Notes: generated from the letters alone by a model not told the origin. Positions 1 to 8,032 are shown, counted from the stretch's first letter. The stretch is 64,000 nt of DNA from Hyphomicrobiales bacterium (GCA_900471925.1 UCGV01000031.1:1-64000); one strand, 5' to 3'. Translations and numbers: made by a program.

Positions 1-428
1 AATTCGTTGCGCGAGACCTGACGTGAAAATTGGCGCTCGCCGACAAGCCCAAGGGTCAGCCCCATCAGCGCCGGCCCGATCACGGCACCCACGATCGCGG
101 TTGCCGATTGACCACCGAAGACCGCAGCATTGCCGGGGTTCGCCAGCGTCCAGAGTGCGGCTGCCGTGACCAGAAGTACCGGCAGGACAATGAGGAGCCG
201 CTTGCAGCGTGTCGCGTCCACGAAAGCGCCGAATAATGGTGTGGCGATCATGCCAAGCACGCCGCCGATCGTGGCGACGACTCCAAGCGTCATGGGGGAC
301 CAGCCTCGGGTGGCAAGAAAACCGTCGAGAAAGGGACCAAGCCCGTCTCTGGCGTCAGCCAGGAAGAAGTTCAGGATGGCGAGAGCGACAAGCGATCGAT
401 CTTTGGTGGAAGATGTGGTTGGCGGCAT
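1..428 (-). CDS. MFS transporter, N-terminal part (runs off the window)
   Basis: Reading leftward from an ATG at 428, the frame is open to the window edge (about 142 residues). It begins MPPTTSSTKDRSLVALAIL and shows hydrophobic helices separated by the short basic turn DATRCKRLL, as in the loop between helices 2 and 3 of major facilitator transporters. It ends in a GLVGERQFSRQVSRNE stretch typical of the family's cytoplasmic loop. An inner-membrane drug or metabolite exporter is likely, but no substrate can be given from one third of the protein. The upstream side holds the duplicated segment, so the native promoter may be disturbed. Confidence 0.75.
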   Translation of the reverse strand, partial: MPPTTSSTKDRSLVALAILNFFLADARDGLGPFLDGFLATRGWSPMTLGVVATIGGVLGMIATPLFGAFVDATRCKRLLIVLPVLLVTAAALWTLANPGNAAVFGGQSATAIVGAVIGPALMGLTLGLVGERQFSRQVSRNE

Positions 429-559
429 CGACGGCTCCGTCTGAGGCGAGGCCTGGGCTTGAACGAGAAGCAGGCAGCGGGAAACGGTCGCTTGCGGCAA
501 ATGTTCCGAGGCAGGTGCCTCGTTGCTGGATGATGTCGCGCGTCGGCTGCAGGTGGGAA

Positions 560-752
560 CTCTTTGACGTTGCTCTCTGCGAGATGGAGACCGTTCTATA
601 GTCTGCGGTTTTATGACAGAAACAGTCCGGTCGCTGCTTTCGATCCGGAATAGTATCAGAGCGGTTTATCGCATCCGGTATGCATCACCTTATCGTTTCA
701 GGATATGCGAAGCGATGGCGTGATCTTCTCGCTTCGGCCGACGCGTCCTCAT
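560..752 (+). pseudogene. Degraded copy of the 82-aa integrase-like gene
   Basis: This is the counterpart of the intact gene at 5478-5726. Only the last 30 or so codons (ending ...KRWRDLLASADASS and TCA TAA) are well kept. The upstream half carries substitutions and stops, for example TATAGTCTGCGG where the intact copy has TATACTCTGCGG, and the start codon and ribosome binding site are missing. Confidence 0.7.
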
Positions 753-881
753 AAGGCCAGGAGCGATTTTGAGGTGCCGTTCCGGCAAAGTTGACGTCAT
801 TGTTCTCGTGCTGCTCGGGCCACTATCCTTCGCCAGCGTGTCGTGGCACGACGTATTCAGCACCGCGCCACGTAAGCAGGA

Positions 882-1131
882 TCACGCCGCAATCGGCGGG
901 CTTGTCGGATCAGGTTGGCCGTCGAAGAACAGATAGGCGGCCGAAATGCGTCCTTCCCTCGCGACGACGAAGTCGGTTCCCGCATAGGCTGGCGCTTCGC
1001 CGGGAGCACCCGATACCCACCTCAATCGGCCCGCCTCATCGCGGAGAACTTCGGCCGGTGCAAGAGGAGTATATTTGAACTCCGGATGCATGGCGCGGAT
1101 GACACCGGCGATACGGACGATCTCGTCCCGG
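882..1131 (-). pseudogene. 3' fragment of a SnoaL-like gene
   Basis: Translating leftward gives the C-terminal 80 or so residues of the SnoaL-like protein encoded intact at 5854-6243, with a few substitutions (FVVAREGRISAAYLFF against FIVARKGRISAVYLFF). The first 46 or so codons are absent and the fragment is joined at 1131/1132 to another gene in a different frame, so it cannot make the normal product. Confidence 0.8.
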
Positions 1132-1360
1132 ACGCCAAGGGTATGAAGTCGAAGCTGCGGGCGATTGCTGCTGCCCGCAATTGCGACAGTGTTTCGAACT
1201 CCCGGACGTCTGTCCCCAGCCAGAGTTCAAGGTAATCGCCATCGGCGTCTGGGAATGCCTGGAGGAAGAACGTCTGAAGCGGGCGGTCGTAGCCGATAAT
1301 GGCCTCGGGGTCGGCATGGCGGGGTGCGATTCGGGTGACGGTAATCGTGTAGCGGCTCAT
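1132..1360 (-). pseudogene. 5' fragment of a plasmid-type hypothetical gene, fused to the duplicated segment
   Basis: An ATG at 1360 opens a frame starting MSRYTITVTRIAPRHADPEA, with about 76 plausible residues including ETLSQLRAAAIARSFDFIPL. At about 1131 it runs into the SnoaL fragment out of its frame, so a chimeric tail of nonsense follows to a stop at 1022. It lies just downstream of the DUF736-like gene, as small conserved genes often do on rhizobial plasmids. Function unknown; the break shows it was cut by the rearrangement that placed copy A here. Confidence 0.6.
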
Positions 1361-1416
1361 AGCGGCATCCTTTCGGATGCGGACGCCCGCCCCGATATCG
1401 GGGCCGGCGGTCCGGT

Positions 1417-1739
1417 TCAGGCGGGGCTTTTCCAGAGGATGACCTTCTTGCCGGGTTCGCCGCCGGGTGCCGGGGCAACGTTACCGAAGATGACGCCGAT
1501 CTCGGGCGCTTCGAGCTTCGTGGAGATGTATTCCTCGCCGCTCTGGCGGGAGATGCGGTTCCAGCCTGCGCCAATCTCGAAGCCGGTCTTGCGGTGAATG
1601 ATGCGGTAGTCCGGGCTTCTTCGCTCGCCTTGTTGGCGTTCGGGACGAGGGCGATCGGGGCGTTGACCCGGATGGTGGCGAAGATGCCTTCGAGCGTGCC
1701 GTCGGTCCTTTCGGTGAGGGTTGCGATCGTGGTAGCCAT
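1417..1739 (-). pseudogene. DUF736-like gene with a frameshift
   Basis: The frame opens at 1739 (MATTIATLTERTDGTLEGIF...) and runs as a DUF736-type protein to about codon 42 (NKASEEA). From there the rest of the protein (PDYRIIHRKTGFEIGAGWNR... to ILWKSPA) is in the next frame, ending with TGA at 1417. One missing base in a run of C (GCCCGGAC where GCCCCGGAC would keep the frame) explains the break. DUF736 proteins are small, of unknown function, and common on rhizobial plasmids; an intact relative lies at 48700-49011. Confidence 0.75.
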
Positions 1740-2355
1740 GGTGGTGTCTCCTTCGTTGCATCGGGACCATTCCCGATGGCGCCCGAAGAAGGGGTTGCGC
1801 CGCAGGCGTCACCGGAGCGAAGCGCAGGGGAACCCCTTGCGGGTTGACGCTGATCGCGGCCGGTCCCTTAGAAAAGGCAACAGGAAGAACGGGAATGGTC
1901 TCTGATTGCGACGTCAGCGGGAGTTCCGTCGTGGCGACCGCTTTGCGGCCCGCCGGGCGTACCGTGCTGGTGTTGGGCATTGCCGGTGTTCAGGTCAACG
2001 CACTCTCGCTGTCAATGGGCTGAACAAGATGCGTCCGCTCCGCCCCGACCTAGCCTATCGCCGTCTGCACCGACCGCTTCGGTCAGCGCGAGATTCGAAT
2101 TGCCTTCCCCCTGACGGGACCACAGTTGCACTGAAGCACGTGTGCGTGACTGCCATGATTTCCGGGCGTTGCTCCGGCCTCCAGTGATGGAGAGGAGTCA
2201 ACATCGGTCGAACGGGCGGCAGCCGGCCAGCCGACGCTGCCAGGGTCGACATTGAGCATCGACAGTGCCAGCATCCCCAATGGCGGAAGACACGCCCGGG
2301 ATGACAGCAATAGGCGTCGGAGAGGAAGGAGGCTGTGCCTGGAGGCCGGCAAGTC
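1740..2355. other. About 600 bp without a recognisable gene
   Basis: A leftward frame starting at 1980 (MPNTSTVRPAGRK...) crosses this stretch but continues into the wrong part of the DUF736 relic, and I recognise nothing in it. The region probably holds the leader of the DUF736-like gene at its left end. Nothing else is supportable. Confidence 0.4.
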
Positions 2356-2732
2356 TCAATCGAGGCGATTGACTCGGCCGGAGCGGCTCCGCGCTTCAGC
2401 GAACATGCCGGCGATCTTCACCATGAAGGACTTGCTGAAGCGGCCGAGGATGTCCTGATCGGGCTCGATGTACCAGGAGCGCTCGACGATATCGTAGTTG
2501 TACTCGTCGACCATGATCCAGCTCTGCTTCAAGTCGCCAAGGCCGGCGCGCTTGCGCTCGATATCAGGGATTTCGAGAGCGCTCCGGCCTGCCTGCGGCG
2601 GCTGGGTGGTGATGGCCAGAAGCGCCAAATGCGTGTTTCCGTCGCGAGTGCCACTGATCGCGATGACGACGCAGACCGGGCGGTGCTTGCGCCCCTCGGT
2701 CTCGCCGCACCGGGGCGGAATTCACGGCCCAT
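2356..2732 (-). pseudogene. PemK/MazF-type toxin, frameshifted
   Basis: An ATG at 2732 overlaps the antitoxin stop by 11 nt and starts MGREFRPG, then the frame turns to nonsense. A second frame carries the remainder: RKHRPVCVVIAIS, a LALLAITTQPPQ core, and a C-terminus with KQSWIMVDEYNYDIVE and GRFSKSFMVKIAGMF. These match the plasmid-maintenance (PemK-like) family of RNA-cleaving toxins. About 10 residues of the usual N-terminal region (the tyrosine/tryptophan-containing YLW part) appear deleted out of frame, so the toxin should be dead while its antitoxin is intact. The deletion size is inferred from family knowledge. Confidence 0.7.
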
Positions 2733-2988
2733 CGTCGTAGCCTTCGCCGCGCGCCAATCGATCGAGCGCCTCGTCGAACAGTGCGACATGCTCGTCGGGC
2801 ATTTCCGAGATATGATAGGCACGGCGCGGATCGCCGCCGGTGCGCATGCGCTCATAATGCTCGTAGCTCATCAGCACAAAACGCGGCTTGTTGTGGCGGG
2901 TGAGGACGACGGGTTCCCGGCTTGCGGCGTCGGTGACGTCGCCGACTTGTTTGTTGAGATCGCCTGTCGTGAACTGCTTCATCGACAT
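2722..2988 (-). CDS. Phd/YefM-family antitoxin
   Basis: An 88-residue protein beginning MSMKQFTTGDLNKQVGDVT, with the Phd/YefM-type N-terminal DNA-binding fold, then PVVLTRHNKPRFVLMSYEHYERM and an acidic C-terminal tail (LARGEGYDDGP) that would wrap the toxin. The start at 2988 is chosen because GCGGAG lies 4-9 nt upstream; earlier methionines lack such a site. It precedes and overlaps the broken PemK-like toxin. With no working toxin it is an orphan antitoxin, possibly neutralising related toxins elsewhere. Confidence 0.85.
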   Translation of the reverse strand: MSMKQFTTGDLNKQVGDVTDAASREPVVLTRHNKPRFVLMSYEHYERMRTGGDPRRAYHISEMPDEHVALFDEALDRLARGEGYDDGP

Positions 2989-3060
2989 AGTCTCCGCTTC
3001 GCTTTCCATATAATCCATGTTCCCCATATTTTCAAGAAAACGGCGCTTGGACGATCTGGA

Positions 3061-3572
3061 GTGGACGTGACGCAGCGAGCGAGCACTCCAGGAACAGCGG
3101 TTGTCCGCTTCACGACTTCGGCTTCGCCCCGTCGTTTGGCACGCTTCTGAAGGTCGATGTCCTCGATCCGTGCCTCTATCGTCCGGCGATGTGGCGGTTT
3201 GAGCCCGACCGAGACGCAGGTCGTCTGTACATCGCGAATGAATTGAGAAACGCCCGGACGGTTCTTATTCAAGTAGTATCAGTTTATGCTGGTGCGTATG
3301 ATTTCCTCTCGCCTGTCGTCGAGCATCCTGCGGCCGCTAGGCCGGCCGGGTTTGCGCTCCACCAGCGACATCACCGTTCCTCCAGCTCGAAATAGCTTGA
3401 TAAGGCGGAATATAGTTGCCCGACTGACGCCTAGTTCGGCAGCCAGCAGCGCCATATCCCCGGCCGCTGCCTTGCCACACCGGCGCCTCAGAAATACTCG
3501 GATGGCCTCGGCTCGTCGACACGCCTCATCCCAAAGCGCTTCGTCAATTTCTTGAGGGAATAGATCAATCAT
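3061..3572 (-). pseudogene. N-terminal relic of a Mu-type transposase
   Basis: The frame from 3572 (MIDLFPQEIDEALWDEACRR) contains a helix-turn-helix (MALLAAELGVSRATIFRLIKLF) and a following VERKPGRPSGRR segment, as in the N-terminal domain of bacterial Mu-type/TnsB-like transposases. A TGA at 3279 interrupts it; the same frame resumes (YYLNKNRPGVSQFIRDVQ...) up to AVPGVLA and then degenerates. The catalytic DDE core is missing. It directly abuts the antitoxin gene on its 3' side, so part of the transposon was lost there. Confidence 0.65.
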
Positions 3573-3620
3573 GCAGAAATATCGTCGATTGCCTCGACGA
3601 TAAATACCAACGCTCAATGA

Positions 3621-4190
3621 CTAGAACTCATCCGCCCATTTTCGGTGGCCGATGGACATGATGCGCCACGCCTGGGTTTCGAGTTTCCTCCAAGCATCGC
3701 AGCAATGGTCAACGATGTCTTCGTAGGATTTGAAGACCCGATTTGAGAGCCAGTTCTGACGCATGAACTGCCAGAGGTTTTCCACTTGGTTCAGTTCCGG
3801 CGATTTACTCGGCAGCGGTAGGATGGTGAAGTTTTCAGGCACGACGAGATGATTGGACATGTGCCAGCCGGCCTGATCCATGATGAGGATGGCGTGCGCG
3901 TCGTCAGCAACATGGCGCGAGATTTCGGCTAGGTGCTGTGTCATCGCATAGGTGTCGCACCATGGCATGACGAGTGCGACCGCCTTGCCGAGCTTCCGGA
4001 CAGATCGCACCAAAGATGCAGGCCGATCTTGTGCGCTGATCATGTGGCACTGAAGGTCGTGTTCCGCGCCTACCCCAGCGTCGTCTCATCTTGTTCTTCT
4101 GTCCGATTCGGGCCTCGTCCTGGAACCAAATCTCTACTCGCTTTCCTCGGGCTGCTACGGCGGCACGACTGCCGCCCCGTTATACCTATT
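3621..4190 (-). pseudogene. IS630-family transposase, truncated and frameshifted
   Basis: Leftward translation gives EIWFQDEARIGQKNKMRRRW (first catalytic Asp) in one frame, then after about CPE a one-base insertion moves the rest to another frame: LGKAVALVMPWCDT, LIMDQAGWH (second Asp) and SPELNQVENLWQFMRQNW (catalytic Glu), ending WADEF with a stop at 3621. That is the DDE half of an IS630 transposase. The N-terminal helix-turn-helix half is missing upstream of about 4190. Confidence 0.8.
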
Positions 4191-4207
4191 TGCCAGAAAG
4201 GTATAAC
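4179..4207. repeat. 9-bp inverted repeat at the edge of the IS630 relic
   Basis: GTTATACCT (4179-4187) is the perfect reverse complement of AGGTATAAC (4199-4207), separated by 11 nt. It lies exactly where recognisable IS630 coding sequence stops. It may be a hairpin or a scar of the deletion that removed the transposase 5' half; no poly-T follows to support a terminator. Confidence 0.5.
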
Positions 4208-4297
4208 CGGGATGTCAAACCGCTGTGATTGCCCGCTCGCGATTGAGGTTCTGACAGCCAGTCCAATGAAGGGGCTGGTCGCGGCCCGTCTTCAGGC

Positions 4298-4606
4298 CTA
4301 GAAACGCAAGTGCAGATAAACGCCGCTTCGATGTGGGCGATAATAGCGGTCGTGGTATCGCCAATGGCGATGTTCCCGCCAGCGTCGCTCAGCGCGCCAA
4401 TGGCGATGGTAACGATGATGGCGCCAGCCGTGCCGATAATAGTGGCGATGGTGCCTGTAGTGGCGGTGACGCACCTGAACGATCTCACTGTTGTCGGCGG
4501 CTACCAAAGGAACCGTTGACCGCGGCATCGCCGCAGCAGGCTCCACCGCAGCAAAGGCCAAACCGAATGCCAGTGCGGCTGCAACGGCAACATGGGCGAT
4601 TTTTAT
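4298..4606 (-). CDS. Small His/Tyr/Arg-rich secreted protein (start codon ATA instead of ATG)
   Basis: From 4606 the frame reads as a signal peptide (KIAHVAVAAALAFGLAFAA) with likely cleavage after AVEPAAA, followed by a mature part dominated by H, Y and R (RHRHYRHHRHYYRHGWRHH). About 102 residues. A good AAGGAG lies just upstream, but the codon where ATG is expected is ATA (4606-4604); the next usable start is TTG at 4561, inside the signal peptide. The gene may be silenced or weakly translated. Such short periplasmic proteins occur widely in Rhizobiales; a metal or envelope role is a guess. Confidence 0.55.
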   Translation of the reverse strand: MKIAHVAVAAALAFGLAFAAVEPAAAMPRSTVPLVAADNSEIVQVRHRHYRHHRHYYRHGWRHHRYHRHWRAERRWREHRHWRYHDRYYRPHRSGVYLHLRF

Positions 4607-4651
4607 GGCTCTTCTCCTTGCGAGGTCATACCCAAGGGTGGCTCCATCGGC

Positions 4652-4691
4652 GTGAACTCGCTGTGAAGAAGAGCTTCATGTGAGGTTCATG
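4652..4691 (-). promoter_or_regulatory. 11-bp spaced direct repeats upstream of the His-rich gene
   Basis: TTCATG occurs at 4675 and 4686, and GTGAA at 4652 and 4663; each pair is spaced exactly 11 bp, one helical turn. OmpR/PhoB-family response regulators bind direct repeats with this spacing. The block is 46-85 bp upstream of the presumed start at 4606. The identity of any regulator is unknown. Confidence 0.35.
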
Positions 4692-4831
4692 CAGGGCGCG
4701 CCGGCGTTGAAATGACGATAGAGGCCCAACCCACGACCTCGCATGCGCGTTAAAGCGCATCAGCGGTCGCCAGTGGCAGACTAGGACACTATCTGCGCGG
4801 AGGCCGATAACGTCCCTTATCTTTGGGGAGA

Positions 4832-5122
4832 TCAGCGGCAGTCGTCAGGCAAGGTGCCGTCACGCTTTTCGGCACGCCACTCTCGCGTACCCGGCCTCGG
4901 ACAGGCCAGCGTGGACGGTCGATCGACCGTGATGCTGTCGGTCTCAATAGGGTCCAGCGGGATCGAAACGCCACCCTGGTCATAGTCCTGGCGATAGCGG
5001 TCCGTTCCGGGAGGCATGCCGCCAAACCGGCCACTGGAATCCATATCGCCAAAACTTTGTGAGAAGGCCGGGATGCTAAGTCCGAGAAGAATGATCGACG
5101 TTGCCGCAATGAACCTGCGCAT
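4832..5122 (-). CDS. Small exported protein of unknown function
   Basis: 96 residues starting MRRFIAATSIILLGLSIPAFS, a clear signal peptide with cleavage likely after AFS, followed by a polar Gly/Asp-rich mature part (SGRFGGMPPGTDRYRQDY) and two cysteines near the C-terminus (LACPRPG, DDCR) that could form a disulfide. The start at 5122 has AGAGGA about 10 nt upstream. No family recognised. Confidence 0.65.
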   Translation of the reverse strand: MRRFIAATSIILLGLSIPAFSQSFGDMDSSGRFGGMPPGTDRYRQDYDQGGVSIPLDPIETDSITVDRPSTLACPRPGTREWRAEKRDGTLPDDCR

Positions 5123-5477
5123 GAATGATGTCCTCTGAGGTTTCTTCGAAGGGGAAATGATCTTGCCCAGCTCTTGTTCCTGGCAAATGAGCAAAGCGTG
5201 TTTGCATTGCCATGCTGCCAGGTTAGTCGAGGCACGCTCTGTATCAGCGCCATGTCCGCGAATAGCTGACGATAGCTCGGTTGAACCTTATTTAGAGGGA
5301 CGCTTCCCGCGCAGGTGCGGAACGCATGGCGGGCAGGCTGATGGGGGACGCGATGGTAAGGTCAGGCCGGGAAAAGGGTACCGAGTAAAATCGCCCTCTG
5401 CAAAGGCGTCGTGGACGAAACGCAATTGATCATCGCGACGGTCTATTCGATCTTGAAAAGGGCAGGGAGGCCAAACG
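5123..5477. other. 355-bp divergent intergenic region
   Basis: Lies between the exported protein (leftward) and the small integrase-like gene (rightward). It must hold both promoters but I see no convincing -35/-10 pair or repeat. A strong GGGAGG at 5465-5470 serves the rightward gene. Confidence 0.4.
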
Positions 5478-5726
5478 ATGACGCTTGGGGAGTTGATCGA
5501 TTGGTACCGGCCGCGTCTGGCCGATGAGCCCGTCGCCATCCGACGCAGCTGGGAGGAGATGTTCACCTATACTCTGCGGTTTTACGGCAGAAACAGTCCC
5601 GTAATGGCCTTTGACCCCGACGTTCTCTCGGAGCGGCTTCTCGCATCCGGCATGCATCACCTTATCGTTTCAGGATATGCGAAGCGATGGCGTGATCTTC
5701 TCGCTTCGGCCGACGCGTCCTCATAA
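5478..5726 (+). CDS. 82-aa protein resembling an integrase core-binding domain
   Basis: Begins MTLGELIDWYRPRLADEP after a GGGAGG ribosome site and ends ...KRWRDLLASADASS. The pattern of short helices (TLGELIDWY, RRSWEEMFTYTLRFY, DPDVLSERLL, YAKRWRDLLA) resembles the N-terminal SAM-like domain of tyrosine recombinases, without the catalytic domain. It may be a stand-alone remnant. A degraded copy lies at 560-752. The similarity is judged by eye, so confidence in function is low. Confidence 0.5.
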   Translation: MTLGELIDWYRPRLADEPVAIRRSWEEMFTYTLRFYGRNSPVMAFDPDVLSERLLASGMHHLIVSGYAKRWRDLLASADASS

Positions 5727-6103
5727 AGCCAGAAGCGATTTTGAGGTGCCGTTCCGGCATGGTTGACGTGATTGTTCTCGTGCTGCTCGGGCCACTATCC
5801 TTCGCCAGCGTGTCGTGGCACGACGCATTCAGCACCGCGCCACGTAAGCAGGATCACGCCGCAATCGGCGGGCTTGTCGGATCAGGTTGGCCGTCGAAGA
5901 ACAGATAGACGGCCGAAATGCGTCCTTTCCTTGCGACGATGAAGTCGGTTCCCGCATAGGCTGGCGCTTCGCCGGGAGCACCCGATACCCACCTCAATCG
6001 GCCCGCCTCATCGTGGAGAACTTCGGCCGGTGCAAGAGGAGTATATTTGAACTCCGGATGCATGGCTCGGATGACACCGGCGATACGAACGATCTCGTCC
6101 CGG
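5545..6103 (+). repeat. Duplicated segment, copy B (partner at 545-1131)
   Basis: The intact member of the pair: it spans the last two thirds of the integrase-like gene, the intergenic strip and the 3' two thirds of the SnoaL-like gene, all uninterrupted. The homology with copy A ends after CTCGTCCCGG at 6103, inside the SnoaL-like coding sequence. Confidence 0.85.
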
Positions 6104-6243
6104 CCGCGATAGATCCCGTGCGGTTCGACAAAGACCGCGTCTTCATGAAAAATCTCTGCGGCCACCCTCCGGCGGAGGGCTTCGTCACCCTCGCCGAAGA
6201 TGCCCTGCAGATTGCGTTCGAGCAGTGTTGCGATATCCGTCAT
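5854..6243 (-). CDS. SnoaL-like / NTF2-fold protein
   Basis: 129 residues from MTDIATLLERNLQGIFGEGD to TSPPIAA. The N-terminal helices, EIFHEDAVFVEPHGIYRGRDEI and the final AYLFFDGQP strand are typical of the SnoaL-like branch of the NTF2 superfamily, small cone-shaped proteins that act as isomerases, hydrolases or ligand binders. The ATG at 6243 has AAGGAGGA just upstream. It follows the SDR gene by 25 nt on the same strand, and SnoaL/SDR/LysR sets are common in alpha-proteobacteria, suggesting a small-molecule detoxification role under the divergent LysR regulator. Confidence 0.8.
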   Translation of the reverse strand: MTDIATLLERNLQGIFGEGDEALRRRVAAEIFHEDAVFVEPHGIYRGRDEIVRIAGVIRAMHPEFKYTPLAPAEVLHDEAGRLRWVSGAPGEAPAYAGTDFIVARKGRISAVYLFFDGQPDPTSPPIAA

Positions 6244-6268
6244 GGCGCTCCTCCTTGTTCCGGCCGCA

Positions 6269-7021
6269 TCAAATCTGAACCTGACCGCCATCGACGAACA
6301 GTTCGACGCCGTTGACGAATGAGGCATCGTCGGATGCGAGGAAGAGGACGGCCTTGGCGATTTCTTCGGGCTGGCCGATGCGGCCGGCAGGAATGAGGCT
6401 TGCGAGGTAGTTCTTGGTATTTTCGGCCTGGTCGCCATTGCCGAACAGTTCATTGAGGCCGGCGGTATCGGTAACGCCGGGGCTGACGGCGTTAACACGG
6501 ATATGGCGATCCTTGAGATCGAGGATCCAGTTGCGCGCAAAGCTGCGGATAGCAGCCTTGGTGGCGGAATAGACGCTGAAGGCGGGAGTGCCGGAAACGC
6601 TTGTCGTCGAGGAGGTGAGAATGATCGACGCGCCATCGCGCAGCAGCGGCAGCGCCTTCTGGACGGTGAAGAGCGTGCCTTTCACGTTCGTGGCGAACGT
6701 CTTTTCGTAATGTTCTTCAGTGATCGCGCCCAGCGGCGCCATCTCGCCGCCGCCGGCATTGGCGAAGACGACATCGATATGGGCATGTTTCTGCTGGACA
6801 GCGTCATAGAGGCGGTCGATATCGACGAGCTTGCTCATATCGGCCTGCACGCCGGTTACGCGGCCGCCGATTCCGCGTACGGCGGCTTCGAGCGCTTCCT
6901 TTCGCCGGCCCGTGATGAAGACCGATGCTCCCTCCAGCGAGAAGGCTTTGGCGGTTGCGAGGCCGATGCCGCTTGTGCCGCCGGTAACGATTACGACTTT
7001 GTTTTCGAACTTCCTGGTCAT
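6269..7021 (-). CDS. Short-chain dehydrogenase/reductase
   Basis: 250 residues. Nucleotide-binding motif VTGGTSGIGLATA near residue 10, NAG motif in FANAGGG, catalytic Ser in TSSTTSVSG, and YSATK with the Tyr-Lys pair, then the usual SPGVTDT and C-terminal ASFVNGVELFVDGG. The Arg-containing GRRKEA segment after beta-2 suggests NADP preference. The ATG at 7021 is preceded by GCAAGGAGC. First gene of the leftward pair with the SnoaL-like gene, divergent from the LysR gene at 7130. Cytoplasmic; substrate unknown. Confidence 0.9.
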   Translation of the reverse strand: MTRKFENKVVIVTGGTSGIGLATAKAFSLEGASVFITGRRKEALEAAVRGIGGRVTGVQADMSKLVDIDRLYDAVQQKHAHIDVVFANAGGGEMAPLGAITEEHYEKTFATNVKGTLFTVQKALPLLRDGASIILTSSTTSVSGTPAFSVYSATKAAIRSFARNWILDLKDRHIRVNAVSPGVTDTAGLNELFGNGDQAENTKNYLASLIPAGRIGQPEEIAKAVLFLASDDASFVNGVELFVDGGQVQI

Positions 7022-7129
7022 TGTCTTGCTCCTTGCTTGCGGCCAGTTGCCGTTGGACGAGAACATGCCAGCAGAACGCTGATGTCAGTAGTCGGCAAAT
7101 ATGTTACCCATCGTTCTACATGGAGAACG

Positions 7130-8032
7130 ATGATGCGAACTGATCTGAACGATCTGGTCTATTTTGCCGAAGTGGTGGCCCATGGCGGCTTTGCTGCGGC
7201 AGGCCGGGCGCTACGCGAACCGAAGTCGAAGCTGAGCCGACGGGTGAGCGCGCTCGAAGCCCGTCTCGGCGTCAGGCTGATCGAGCGATCGAGCCGACGT
7301 TTTCGCGTGACCGACATCGGGCAATCCTTCTACGAGCGCTGCAAGGCGATGCTGGCGGAAGCCGAGCGCGCCCAGGCGCTGGTCGCAGAAGCACAATCAG
7401 AGCCGCATGGGCTGATCCGGATGAGTTGCCCGACCGGCCTCGTCGAACCGATCTCGGCTCTCGTTGTCCGTTTCCTGGCACAATATCCGAAGGTACGCCT
7501 TCAGCTTGTCGCGATCGACCGTCCTGTGGACCTCATCGAGGAGCGCATCGATGTTGCGTTGCGGGTGCGAACATCGCTCGACGGTGACGCGTCGCTGACC
7601 ATGCGCTCACTCGGAAACTCGGTGCGGATTTTGGTCGCGAGCCCACAGATTGCAAGCCGCGTCGGTGACATCGCCGGGCTCGCCGATCAGCCGACGCTTT
7701 CCACAACCGATGATCAGGGCGAGGTCAACTGGTTTCTCGAAACGGATGACGGGCAAGCGCATACGCTGCGTCATGAACCGCGCATCGGCTGCGCCGACTT
7801 TGCGGCCGTCCGAGCGGCGGCGATCGCCGGGCTCGGCGTCGCACTTCTGCCTGACCACACCTGCCGACAGGCGATCGACGAGGGAAAGCTCGTCCATGTG
7901 CTTCCGACCTGGCGCGGCATGAAAGGGCTCGTCCATCTGGTGTTTACGACCCGCCGCGGTCTTCCGCCGGCTGTGCGCGCGTTGATCGACAGCCTGGCTG
8001 CCGGCTTCCCAAGGGATGCACTCGCGCGCTGA
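7130..8032 (+). CDS. LysR-family transcriptional regulator
   Basis: 300 residues. N-terminal winged helix (DLNDLVYFAEVVAHGGFAAAGRAL...SKLSRRVSALEARLGVRL) followed by the periplasmic-binding-like effector domain. The sequence type (DLNDL, AAGRAL, PKSKLSRR) is that of the AaeR/DsvR-like group that usually controls a divergent SDR or quinone-reductase gene, and the SDR at 6269-7021 lies 108 bp away head to head. Start taken at 7130 (ATG ATG pair) with GGAG at 7122. Confidence 0.9.
   Translation: MMRTDLNDLVYFAEVVAHGGFAAAGRALREPKSKLSRRVSALEARLGVRLIERSSRRFRVTDIGQSFYERCKAMLAEAERAQALVAEAQSEPHGLIRMSCPTGLVEPISALVVRFLAQYPKVRLQLVAIDRPVDLIEERIDVALRVRTSLDGDASLTMRSLGNSVRILVASPQIASRVGDIAGLADQPTLSTTDDQGEVNWFLETDDGQAHTLRHEPRIGCADFAAVRAAAIAGLGVALLPDHTCRQAIDEGKLVHVLPTWRGMKGLVHLVFTTRRGLPPAVRALIDSLAAGFPRDALAR

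Larger units (their letters stand above)
545..1131 (+). repeat. Duplicated segment, copy A (partner at 5545-6103)
   Basis: From about 660 to 1131 the sequence is almost identical to 5645-6103, and similarity fades out leftward to about 545. Both copies carry the end of a small rightward gene followed by the 3' part of a leftward SnoaL-like gene. Copy A is degraded at its left end and stops abruptly after CTCGTCCCGG at 1131, where unrelated plasmid-type sequence begins. Copy B continues into the intact gene, so copy A is the derived one. The direct orientation and sharp right junction suggest recombination between rearranged fragments. Confidence 0.85.

Noticed and set aside
1417..1980. 187-codon leftward frame through the DUF736 relic
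   Set aside because: Only its second half is DUF736-like; the first half is leader DNA fused by the frameshift.
4179..4207. Inverted repeat as a Rho-independent terminator
   Set aside because: AT-rich stem with no T-run on either side.
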